Positions 1 to 9,782 of a stretch of 64,000 nucleotides of DNA are shown piece after piece (the first letter of the stretch is position 1; each line of letters starts with the position of its first letter). Origin of the DNA: Saccopteryx bilineata (lineage: Eukaryota > Chordata > Mammalia > Chiroptera > Emballonuridae); NCBI RefSeq assembly GCF_036850765.1, contig NC_089494.1, positions 233,882,779-233,946,778 on the forward strand. The letters are read 5' to 3'. Both the position numbers and the translations under genes were made by a program. The notes below the pieces were generated by a model. It made no database searches. It was not told the DNA's origin and worked only from the letters and a program-made list of their open reading frames with translations.

Positions 1-177
1 GGGGCTACAGCAGACTGAGTAATCCCTTGCTCAAGCCAGCAACCTTGGGCCCAAGCTGGTGAGCTTTGCTCAAACCAGATAAACCCATGTTCAAGCTGGT
101 GAACTCGGGTCTCGAACCTGGGTCCTTCACATCCCAGTCCGATACTCTATCCACTGTTGCCACCACCTGGTTAGGCT
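1..177 (-). mobile_element. Family B tRNA-derived SINE, cut by window start
   Basis: The reverse complement reads as the tRNA-like head of family B: a GTGGCAACAGTGGATAG-type A-box region near 150-165 and a GGTTCGAGACC-type B box near 107-120. It is followed by the 'GCTTGAACATGG / GCTTGAGCAAGG' body units. The SINE tail lies beyond the window. It is moderately diverged from the copies at 15151 and 20621. Confidence 0.8.
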
Positions 178-646
178 ATTTCCCAGTGTTTATTAACCAC
201 CCTATATTTCTTTAATCATATATAAATATGTATATTCTCCTTGTATGTGCAAGTGTGTATATTTCAACATCCATTTGGAAATCAATTACCCAACTCAGGA
301 TAAAATAAACTACCAATGTTGTTTGTAACTAGTTATTTCAAAATTTTGTCTTATAAAATAAATCAAAATGTATGGGCAAGTATTTCAGTATCTTGAGGAG
401 CTTATCACGTTGATGTTTCTAAGCATCTAATAAAATTTTAAGAAAAAACTTTTCTCTCATAATCCCCTTCCTTGAAATTTCAAAATTGCTTTTTAATTCT
501 TATTACAATGAAGACATTTCTTCCTATGCTTTGACTTCTGACTTTCACCAATTAAGTAAAGTTATGTTCTCTCTCTCTATATATCTCTCTGATATATATA
601 TTCCTCTGATAATAACACAATAATTAAAAAAATTTATTCTTAGAAG
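178..646. other. Non-repetitive AT-rich DNA
   Basis: There is no reading frame of note and no recognisable transposon. A short CT/TA-rich patch lies near 567-605. I see nothing else. Confidence 0.5.
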
Positions 647-1048
647 ATTTTATTTATTCATTTTAGAGAGAAGAGTGAGTGAGAGAGAGAGAAGAAGAAG
701 GAGGAGGAGGAGGAGGAGGAGGAGGAGGAGGAGAAGAAGAAGAAGAAGAAGAAGAAGAAGAAGAAGAAGAAGAAGAAGAAGAGAAGAAGAAGAAGAAGAA
801 GAAGAAGAAGAAGAAGAAGAAGAAGAAGAAGAAGAGAAGAAGAAGAAGAAGAAGAAGAAGAAGAAGAAGAAGAAGAAGAAGAAGAAGAAGAAGAAGAAGA
901 AGAAGAAGAAGAAAAAGAAGAAAAAGAAGAAGAAAGAAAGAAACATCACTTCCCATATGTGCCTTGATCAGGCAAGCCCAGGGTTTTGAACCAGTGTTCT
1001 CAGCGTTCCAGGTCGGCACCTTATCCACTGCGCCACCACAAGTCAAGC
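647..1048 (-). mobile_element. Family B SINE with expanded trinucleotide tail
   Basis: The right end reverse-complements to a family B head: GTGGTGGCGCAGTGGATAAG at about 1020-1040, then a B box around 985-995, then the conserved CTTGATCAGGCACATATG at about 950-970. The body is short, as in the variant at 37635. The pyrimidine-rich tail on the minus strand has expanded into a purine microsatellite of about 250 bp on the plus strand. The far end is the oligo-T/TTTA stretch at 647-665. Confidence 0.75.
690..945. repeat. (GGA)n/(GAA)n microsatellite
   Basis: About 12 GGA units at 698-733 run into about 65 GAA units up to 945. There are single 'GAGAAG' interruptions near 780 and 832 and AAAAG interruptions near 911-925. 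The plus strand is pure purine throughout. The array sits inside the tail of a family B SINE. Confidence 0.97.
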
Positions 1049-2753
1049 ATAACACAATAATTTAAAAAATTTATCTCCATTGGAAAAAATACATTAAAAT
1101 ATTATGTACATACATATTTTTTGCAGGCTGCTTTTACTTACCTGGGTTATGAGTGTATCTCATGGCTAAGTAACAGAATTAGGGTATAATTTACCTGAAC
1201 GGAATCGGGAGTTTAATGTATCTCATTTGTGCATTGTGAGCACTTTGGCTACTCTTTTCGTTCAAAGCTTCATTTTTTGACGATATATTTCCACGGTTTC
1301 CCAGCCACAGCAGACTCATCATTAACTGACTACAAATTGCCATTTAGAGCCTTAATTGTCATTTTTCCAAGAAGAAATAATATTCATAGCAGATAGCATA
1401 GTATTAAAGTGACTAATATGAACCAGAAGTGAAAACCATTGATGGCTTATGTGGAAAAAGACTCACATATCCGTGATGATGAGGTCTCTAGGGGCACAAT
1501 TTTATCCCAGGAAAAATGTCATAATGCCATTTTACTACCTCCGTTCAGAGTCCCCGTGAAATATTTATAGGACTTTACAAAACAATGTGGTAATAAGGAA
1601 GTGCATAATTAATAATTAAGAAATTAAAAAGTATGCTAGAAATCATAACAGCTCTAGTGTGTAAACATTATCTCCTTAGCTCATGTAAAAGCACATTGAT
1701 ATCTATGTGAGAAACTGTCATTTATCACCCCAAAACAAGAATTGTGGGTTGGATTATTACTTGACGAACCACACCTCCATTTTAGGCATTGATATCCAGA
1801 AAGAGAACATTTCTTTTTCCACAATTTGATCTCAGTAATAAAAAGTAATTTCCTCGGCATGCGCCAGTGTAAATGCCACCTGAGGCAGCTTCTCAGAGTG
1901 GCCCACAGCACGTAATGAGCCGTGAGACAACTGCCAGATGGTTTGCGGGCTTATTCATTACAAGACACAATCACAATTTATTAACAAGGAAGAGAGAAAA
2001 TAAAGCCAAGTTGGCTTTAAAACAAAAGATGAGATATATTAATAAAATAGAACACCAGTCAATTTCCATCTAAGCTAATTGTCATTTCTCTATATATTGA
2101 TTTTGAACCCAAATGCCCAATAGTTAATTAGGGAGTTAAGTGACAGTGCCAATATTTCTTCTAATTAGATATTTAAGTGGTGGACTTCAATGTTTTACTA
2201 TATGCTGATTTTCAGCCAATCCTGATCAATCTTCCACATGAATGAATAAATGCTTTTATCCTTAAAGGAATTATCCGCTGCATGAAATTAAACAGAGTAA
2301 GGGTGCTCAGGCAGAATACAAGCGAAGAAATGCATGTTTTTTTAAAAAAAAAAATCTCAAAAGTCTGCTGCAGCAGGAACTCATACTTAATTTTAAGAGT
2401 TAGCTTGGGTCCTTGGCAGCTGTAAATTTTTTCAGTAGAAAGCTGACCGTAAGAAGTGTATTCTCCTTTAATATACACAGAAAGAGTCTTCTCAGTCTTC
2501 AGTAGTCTTCTCAACATGCAAAATATTTATTTCCTGCAATGTTTTCACATTGTGCTCTATACCTTCCTGCAACGGTCTATGGGTATTCATTTTTTTCAAG
2601 GTCATTTATTTGCCCTAGAAATGGAGACATTAAAGAACATACGCTGTTATTGAGTTAGCACTAGACTGAATGCTTAGATTACGCCAAGCCCAGTGGAGAT
2701 TTCATTAAATTTTAAAGATAATAATAATGAGAACTTCTAAAACAAATTTCTTT
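1049..2753. other. Non-repetitive DNA, possible conserved noncoding blocks
   Basis: I recognise no transposon and no supported gene. Segments near 1290-1380, 1690-1990 and 2060-2180 are of mixed composition and contain homeodomain-type cores (TAATTA/TAATTAG) and CpGs rare for AT-rich mammalian DNA. This texture is often seen in conserved noncoding elements, but conservation cannot be judged here. Short reading frames at 1681-1911 and 2212-2517 are unsupported. Confidence 0.4.
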
Positions 2754-2766
2754 AAACTCTTGAGAG

Positions 2767-3167
2767 CCCTGGCCGGTTGGCTCAGCGGTAGAGCGTCGGC
2801 CTGGCGTGCGGGGGACCCGGGTTCGATTCCTGGCCAGGGCACATAGGAGAAGCGCCCATTTGCTTCTCCACCCCACCCCCTCCTTCCTCTCTGTCTCTCT
2901 CTTCCCCTCCTGCAGCCAAGGCTCCATTGGAGCAAAGATGGCCCGGGCGCTGGGGATGGATCCTTGGCCTCTGCCCCAGGCGCTAGAGTGGTAGCGGCAG
3001 AGCGACGCCCCGCCCCGGAGGGGCAGAGCATCGCCCCCTGGTGGGCAGAGCATCGCCCTGGTGGGCGTGCCGGGTGGATCCGGGTCAGACATATGCGGGA
3101 GTCTGTCTGACTGTCTCTCCCCATTTCCAGCTTCAGAAAAATAAATAAATAAATAAATAAATAAAAT
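2767..3167 (+). mobile_element. Family A (Rhin-1-like) SINE, full length
   Basis: This is a complete copy. It has a tRNA-like head with A box TGGCTCAGCGG (2778-2788) and B box GGTTCGATTCC (2820-2830), a CT-rich stretch, a GC-rich body, and the end TTCCAGCTTCAGAAAAATA followed by an (AAAT)n tail. Perfect 13-bp TSDs AAACTCTTGAGAG flank it at 2754-2766 and 3168-3180. It carries the reverse of a CTCF-like core at 3032-3044. The head is a pol III promoter relic, not a tRNA gene. Confidence 0.95.
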
Positions 3168-3225
3168 AAACTCTTGAGAGTATGTGTCTTGAAAATTGAG
3201 ATGTTTTGATTTGCAAAAACTTAGT

Positions 3226-3229
<4 letters not shown>

Positions 3230-3257
<28 letters not shown>
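3230..3257. repeat. (TA)n microsatellite
   Basis: Fourteen uninterrupted AT/TA dinucleotides. Confidence 0.97.
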
Positions 3258-3261
<4 letters not shown>

Positions 3262-3490
3262 AAGCTGTCTTGCTGGATATAGTTTCAGAAAAACAATGGT
3301 TTTGAAAATCAAGAGGCAAGGGCTTCAAGCAGTATTTAATTTCCTCAACAAATATCTGTTAAGAACCTGAAGTTTTCTTTTCCATACTGTTATAGAGTTT
3401 GGGAGATATTAGCAAATCAGCAACATACACAAATCCTCCTCTGTGGAAACTTTTATAACGGAAGCAACACAGAGACAAAGAAGAAGAAAT

Positions 3491-3765
3491 GATGACATAG
3501 GATCATTTACAACATGGATGGACCTTGTTAACATTATACTGAGTAAAATAAGTAAATCAGAAAAAACTAAAAACTATATGATTCCATACATAGGTAGGAC
3601 ACAAAATTGAGACTCATGGACATGGATAAGAGCGCAGTGGTTAGTTACCAGGGGGAAGGGAAGAGAAAAGAGGGAGGGTGTGGGATGTGGGGGGAGGGGA
3701 GGGGTGTAAAGAAAACCAAATAAAAGGTGATGGAGGACAAAAAAAATGAAATAAAATCTAAAAAA
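3491..3765 (+). mobile_element. 5'-truncated L1, 3' end only
   Basis: It matches the 3' end of L1-A (13490-13745): the ORF2 tail coding for a 'DDI..FT...DLDNIIRSEISKSEK'-like stretch, a 'GATTCCATACATAGGTAGGAC' junction, then a G-rich 3' UTR (3650-3705) and A-rich tail. It is more diverged than L1-A and L1-B. Confidence 0.85.
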
Positions 3766-5426
3766 AATGGAGACATAGCACATGTCATGTCTTGAGGCAG
3801 TATGCACTATGAAGAAACATAAAGCCAGTTCAGTGGATGGAGAGTACAATGAGAAGGTATAATTTTATAAAGAAAATTAAGAATAGTCTTTTTGATGAGG
3901 AGATATTTAAGTGAGACCAATAGGAAGTGAAGAGTAAAATGTGCAGATATTTGGGGGAGTAAATCTCCAGTGACAAGGTCAGAAGGTAGGGGATGGTGGC
4001 CTTCTTGGCATGTTGAAGAGGAAGCAAAAAGGGCAGTGTGACTTGAGTAAGAAAGGGGGTCAGAGTAACCAGGGTGAGAACTTCGGTGATGTTAAGATTT
4101 TTAATATTATAGTTGGTAAAATATATATAAAGGCAGTGAACCAGAAGGTCACTTGTCCGAAAGGAATGATTATGACTGTAGGGTAAGAAATTAACTGAGT
4201 ATGGAGCAAGACAAGAAATAGTACCAGTTTATAGAATAGTATAGTGATCCAGGAAGGAGCTGGATTAGAATATGAAGGTAGAAAGGTCAGGACTGGTCAG
4301 AGACTGGATATACACAGAAGAAGAAGAGAGAAAAGGTTTATGGTTGGGTTAAATAAAAGAGGTGGAAAATAGAAAGACCTGTAAGAGTTTTGGCTTGAAC
4401 AACAAGAAAACTGAAGGTACTGAGAAAAGAATCCAAAAGGCACAGACAACTTACTTATCACAAGATTTTTCATAAAATTTAAATTAGAATTGGAAAAAGA
4501 ACATCTATAAGACACTTCATTTATTATTTTTATTGATAACAATGAGAAAAAAAGAAAGCAAAGTTATTTTTTTCCTGGAAATATGGAACTTTTCTCTCTG
4601 AAACAAAGATATAAGTAACAGGGTTATGCATGAACAGATGTTTCTGAGAATGGTCTCCATATGTGCTCCACATGGAATAATTTAGGTAAATTCTAGAGCA
4701 GAGAGCACTTTTTATCTCAATTCCTGTGTTATACCTGGGAGGGATTCTAATATTCTTAGAGAAGTCATGTGTCCATCATGGTAATAAAGTGGGAGCAGAA
4801 TGAATGTCCTTTGAAGTTTTGAAACCCCAGTCTCTCTACCACTATAAAGATAACAAATGAAGATGAATGAAAACAGTAAATCTGAAGATATCTCAAGTTG
4901 GTAACTGTTGGTAACATTGCTGATACCTGTTAGGAGGTGGGATTGGGTAGGGCAAGTTATATTTATATTATGAGAGAAGCAATTGAAGTTAATATTTTTA
5001 AATTGGATCAGAACATTAAAATGTCATTAAAATATTTTAGAATCTTCATTTTTCCAGTGTTTAGACATGACTTAAAAAATAAGGACATCGTAAAGCAAAG
5101 CCAAAAGTTTGATTTCTTAAATGAATATATAAGCCTTGGGAGAATGGCAAGGTTGGCTTGTCTATCAATGTCCTATTTGATGTTCTCAACTCTAAATTAA
5201 TATTTCTTTCCCAGAAAGTCATGTTCTTGAAGAAGGTTGACTTTCTATCTCAACCTTACAACCAAAACCTAATCCTTACTGCACTATACGCAGTAGCTCC
5301 TCACACCTGCCTTAATTTTGACTATTCTAACTGCATCATATTTATTTATGTGTCTGTCTTAATAGAGTTTTCAAAGCAAATTTCTATGAGAGCAATGGTT
5401 TTACCAACAGCCACACTATTACTAAC
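3766..5426. other. Mostly non-repetitive DNA; possible ancient L2-like remnant
   Basis: The purine-rich stretch at about 3890-4290 has the cadence of an old antisense LINE2-type remnant ('GATATTTAAGTGAGACC... GTCAGAGTAACCAGGGTGAG'), but I cannot align it. The rest is AT-rich with no supported gene; the frames at 4937-5200 and 5158-5433 have no recognisable product. Confidence 0.35.
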
Positions 5427-5556
5427 ATCTTGACCAGTGGTAGGATTCAAATAATTTAACAACCAATTCTTTGTTTTAATGACTGTTTTCAGTATAAAAA
5501 AATGTATACATAAAGGTAGTTTATTATTTCATGTATTTAATGTTTAAGAACAATAA

Positions 5557-5930
5557 CCCACGGCCAGCTAGCTCAGTAGTAGAGTGTTGGCCAGGCATGT
5601 GCAAGTCCTGGGTTTGATTCTGGGCCAGGGTACACAGGAGAAGCACCTATCTGCTTCTCCATTCTCTAGTCCTCTCCCCTCCTTTCTCTCTATCTCTTGC
5701 TTTCCCTTCTGCAGCCAAAGCTACATTGGAGCAATGTTGCCTGGGTCACTGAGAATGGCTCCATGGCCTATACCTCAGGTGCTAGAATGGCTCTGGGCAA
5801 GGGAGCAATGCCCCAGATGGGCAGAGCATCGCCCTTTGGTGGGCATGCCGGGTGGATCCCAGTCAGGCACATGTGGGAGTCTGTCTCTCTGCCTCCCCAC
5901 TTCTCACTTCAGAAAAAATGCAAAAAATAA
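5557..5930 (+). mobile_element. Family A SINE inside hAT element
   Basis: The head has A box TAGCTCAGTAG and B box GGTTTGATTCT; the body matches the copy at 2767 over its whole length, with more CpG decay. It ends in 'CTTCAGAAAAAATGC' and an A-rich tail. TSDs are unclear. The CTCF-like core is degraded (CGCCCTTTGGTGG near 5829-5841). Confidence 0.9.
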
Positions 5931-6040
5931 AAAGGAATAAGAGGTACACAAGATTAGATTGTATTAAAATGAATTCAAAAATATTAATGAAAAATATTAA
6001 GTAAAACCTGACAAAAAAAAGCAATAAAATTGCTATTTAT

Positions 6041-7040
6041 GGGTGACGTCACGGAAATGGCGCCGTGAGCAGCGCGTCCGACAGATCTCCCCAAAATCAC
6101 AACAAATTTATCAACTAAAATCAGAAAAATTTATCCTCGGAGCATTCCGGAGTTCCACACAAACTGAAAGCGAAAGGACTGTTATCACTTGAATCTGAGA
6201 GACGAGGGTGTGGAGGAAGCTAACTACTGCAGGGACGTTCATTCAAGCCACGGAGGGAAAGCGCCTGTGATGAGTCGGCCCACACTCAGGGAGCAGCAGC
6301 CTAAGTGCTGCGAGCAGCCCCCGGTGCGCGCCTGGTGCCACGGTCTGGTCGCAGAGCGAGCACCGCTAGGGTTCCCAGCGGCCCGCGCACTGCGAGTGAG
6401 AGTCCCCACCCACCGGTGCCCAGAGCACCCCATTCGCGCACATGCCCTGGGCATCCCACGTGCCCAGAGCGCCCTACTGGCCCGCACACCCAGGGTGCCC
6501 CATTATCCTGCGCCCGGTGCGCCCCAGCTGCCAGCGGCGGGGCGAGCGGGAGAGGCGCCAGGGCGGTCTTCCCTACTTGAGAGATTCTCTCCGTGGGTGG
6601 GGCACCTCACCCAGCCATTCAAGCTAACAATCAAGCGTTGGGGGAGGGGCACGCAGGCAGCCTGAAATACCTTCGGGAGCACAGCTGCGGACCCAATCAC
6701 TGAAATTAGCTTAACCCATGAAATCTGCCCACCCACGGGGCTCTAATTGATAAGATCTCTCTCAGTTCAGCGATCCAAGACAAGAGGCGTGATATTTTTT
6801 AGTGCCTCTTGCTAAAGGGGCGGGGGCAACTTCTGATTGATAGAGCCTCCATATTCAGGGATAAACGCTAACAAGAGGGACTTGGCAGATAATAAGATCT
6901 ATACTACACTAGTCGCAAGCAGAGACTAGTGCCTCTTCTTCCCAGCCAAAACAGGCTACAAAGTGTGGAAAGCCTGGGTTGAGTGGTCCAACTGAATGCT
7001 AGGCGCTGAACAGCCACCTTGACAACAATTGACTCCCACC
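6041..7040 (+). promoter_or_regulatory. L1-A 5' UTR promoter region, GC-rich
   Basis: The first ~115 bp resembles the L1-B start. From about 6240 to 6660 it is a CpG-rich block, with imperfect repetition of 'GTGCCCAGAGCACCCC'-like units at 6416-6520. After 6155 it has no recognisable similarity to the L1-B 5' UTR until about 7041, where CCCGCCTGATTA starts the shared segment. L1 promoters are internal pol II promoters in the 5' UTR; its activity here is inferred. Confidence 0.7.
6044..6064 (+). promoter_or_regulatory. CRE and YY1-like sites at L1-A start
   Basis: A palindromic CRE, TGACGTCA, lies at 6044-6051, and AAATGGCGCC (6055-6064) matches the YY1 core ATGGCG. Human L1 uses a YY1 site at its very 5' end to position transcription starts; the same role here is inferred. 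L1-B repeats both motifs at the same spacing (13 bases from the CRE start to the A of ATGG). Confidence 0.6.
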
Positions 7041-7469
7041 CCCGCCTGATTACACTGGAGGCTCTGACTGCCAGAGCCTTTCCCGAAGCCTTGTGCTGAG
7101 TGGGCATAGAGTGGGGATTTCCTAGCTCTTTGAGCCTCTTACTCCCCAGGCAGAAGCAGTAGCAGCCTTATAGCTGGACCACCAGGCTGCTAATTCAGGA
7201 AGGGGGGAGTAGGAGAGAGACTCCAGGAAAGCAAGCTCTCTCATTGTTGGACCCTGCAAACGCCAACAAGCCTTGACTACCAGCAAGACTAAAGCCAATT
7301 ATATGACATTGCCATAGAATCCCATCAACTGCAAATCCCTACCTAAGTGTGACACAGGGGCAGAGCCTGGGGTACAGAGTCATCGACCAGGAAGAGGGAG
7401 AGAAAAGAAAAAGGAAGAAGTTAACCTCTCAAAATCAAGAAAAATCCACAGACTTTACAACTTGTTACA

Positions 7470-8440
7470 CTAATTTTTTTTTGTTGTTGTTTGTTTCTTC
7501 TATCTTATTGCCTTTATTATTATTATTTCTATTTCCTCCACCTCGGTCCTTTTATTCTCTGCCCATCTTATGCTTCCCTTTTCTTGAACTACACTACCCA
7601 TGAGTGTTACATTTTATTTCTTTTCTTCATCCTCACCCTCCTTTAAGGTTATAGTCCAAAACATTTAACTCTCACTCTCTCCTCTTTTGTTTTTTCTTGT
7701 TTTGCTTTATTTTGCTTTTTTCTCTTCCTTTTTTTTTCTTCCTTCATTTTTCTCTTTTTCTTATTTTTTCCTTTCTATTTGTTTTTTCTTTTCTCGTTTT
7801 ACTTTTCCTCCCATTTAATCCTCAATCACAAACAAATTATTTAATTTGGGACTCAAGATTTTTTTTTTTGGTTTTATTTTTCTTTTTCGCTTTTGTTTTT
7901 TTTGTTTGTTTGTTTGTTTATTTCTGTGGCATTTTGGGTACTATTTACATTGCTTTTTAACTCACTAGCATTCCTCCCAACCCAAGCTCTCCATTGTATT
8001 TAGTCTTCGCTCCACTTAATACAACAGATTTTTACTTATTATTTTTATTTCTTTCTTCTTTATTATTCTTTTTTTTCTCCTTTTTTCTGGTTCCCTCTTA
8101 TCCCTCTCATTATATCTCTTAGTTGACCATCACTTACATCTTATGCTTGTCTAAGATTTCCTTCTTCTTTTTTTTTTTTGCATTTAGTAGGTCCCTACTC
8201 CCTTTTTTTGCCCTTTGAACTCTTCACCCCAAATCAGGCCCTCCATTATAGGCAGTTTTTGTTCCATTTAGCATAATATAATTCACAGGTCATCACAATA
8301 TTTCCCTGAGGAGAGGAGAGGAGGGAAAGAGAAGAAAGAAAAAAGGGGGAAATAATAAATTATTACTGTTTTTTTTGTGGGGTGTTTTACCTTTTTTTTT
8401 TTTTTTTTACTTTTTACTCTTTATTAATTCTAATTAGTGC
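7470..8440 (+). other. L1-A polypyrimidine block upstream of ORF1
   Basis: This is nearly 1 kb in which the plus strand is overwhelmingly C and T, broken by short purine patches such as 8304-8350. The equivalent block in L1-B (about 45365-46265) occupies the same place, so it belongs to this L1 lineage. Apparent reading frames (7349-7603, 7697-7960) are low-complexity translations without support. Confidence 0.8.
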
Positions 8441-8461
8441 TATCAACAAGACCACCATCAG

Positions 8462-9456
8462 ATGCCAATAAGAAAGAGGAAATAAAATATTATGGATACA
8501 AAAGAAAGAGAGGTAACACAAATAGATGTGGAAAAATCTATGGAGAAAAGACTTAACATATTGGAAGCCTTGGAGCTAAATGACAGAGAATTTAAAATAG
8601 AAATCTTAAAAATACTCAGAGATATACAAGAAAACACAGAAAGGCAATTTAGGGAGATCAGAAAGCAACTCAATGAACACAAAGAATATATTACCAAGGA
8701 AATTGAAACTATAAAAACAAATCAAACAGAAATAAAAAACTCAATTCACGAGCTGAAAAACGAGGTAACAAGCTTAGCTAACAGAACAGCCCAGATAGAA
8801 GATAGGATTAGTGAAATAGAAGACAAGCAACTTGAGGCACAACAGAGAGAAGAAGAAACAGACTCAAAAATAATAAAAAACAAGAAAGCCCTACAGGAAT
8901 TGTCTGACTCCATCAGAAAGAATAACATAAGAATAATAGGTATATCAGAGGGAGAAGAGAAAGAAGATGGAATGGAGAATATACTCAAACAAATAATAGA
9001 TGAAAACTTCCCAAGCCTGTAGAAAGAACTAAAGCCTCAAATTCAAGAAGCAAACAGAACACCGAGTTTTCTTAACCCCAACAAACCCACTCCAAGGCAC
9101 ATCATAATAAAGATGACACAAACCAATGACAAAGAAAAAATTCTCAAGGCAGCCAGGGAAAAGAAGAGTACAACATATAAAGGAAGGCCTATTAGATTAT
9201 CATCAGACTTCTCAGCAGAAACTCTACAAGCTAGAAGAGAGTGGGCCCCAATATTTAAATCCCTGAAAGAGAGGAACTTTCAGCCAAAATACTATACCCA
9301 TCAAAGCTATCCTTCAAGTACGAAGGAGATATAAAAACATTAACAAATACAGAAAAGATGAGAGAATTTATCAGCAGAAAGCCCCCACTCCAGGAAATAC
9401 TAAAGGAGGTTTTCCAACCAGATTCAAAGAACAAAAGAAAACAAAACCACAAGTAA
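8462..9456 (+). pseudogene. L1-A ORF1 (RNA-binding chaperone), disrupted
   Basis: ORF1p is the trimeric nucleic-acid chaperone that coats L1 RNA. The ATG at 8462 aligns with the L1-B start, but a stop arises at codon 8 (8483). The frame reopens at MDTKEREVTQ (8492). Visible parts are a charged coiled coil with heptads (about 8540-8900), an RRM-like segment with RIIGISEGEE (near 8930-8960), and the C-terminal domain with LSSDFSAETLQARREW (about 9200-9245). A second stop at 9020 replaces a Trp kept in L1-B. A one-base deletion in the A-run at 9286-9289 shifts the frame; the restored phase continues to the stop at 9454-9456. Intact length would be about 331 codons, typical for mammals. Confidence 0.92.
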
Positions 9457-9782
9457 CAGCTCCACCAGGAACACAATAAAACAAAACTTAAACTGTGACA
9501 ACAAAAGAAAAAAAAGGGGGGAGAATATGGAGATTAACAGTAGCAAAGGACGATGAAGTGCAGAAATACTCATAAGATAGGGTACTACAATGAATATGGT
9601 AGGTACCCTTTTCATTACTTAATGGTAACCACCCTTGAAAAAACCACCACAAAAACACTTGACTGAAAAAAGGTAGCAACAGAGGAAAGAAGTATGGAAC
9701 ACAAACAAACAAAAACAAATGATAGAAAAACAAAAGAGAAGAATCAAACTAGATACAAAACTAACAGAAAGCAATTTATAAA

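Noticed and set aside
650..1065. Open frames of poly-Phe/Ser/Leu and poly-Arg/Glu/Lys, 99-130 codons
   Set aside because: They are translations of the GGA/GAA microsatellite in all phases and have no coding meaning.
2766..2838. tRNA-like sequence with perfect A and B boxes
   Set aside because: It is the head of a SINE: no acceptor-stem pairing or discriminator end, a long SINE body follows, and the whole is flanked by a TSD. The same applies to heads at 16008, 26712, 53654, 55012, 58062 and 63886 (either strand).
2705..3124. Proline/arginine-rich frames of 126 and 139 codons
   Set aside because: They are shadows of the family A SINE; near-identical translations recur at 15584-15992, 26324-26721, 54596-55039 and 57921-58486, each inside a SINE.
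6189..6736. Arg/Pro-rich frames up to 158 codons
   Set aside because: They lie in the CpG-rich 5' UTR of L1-A, overlap in several phases and have no known domain; L1-B has no counterpart.
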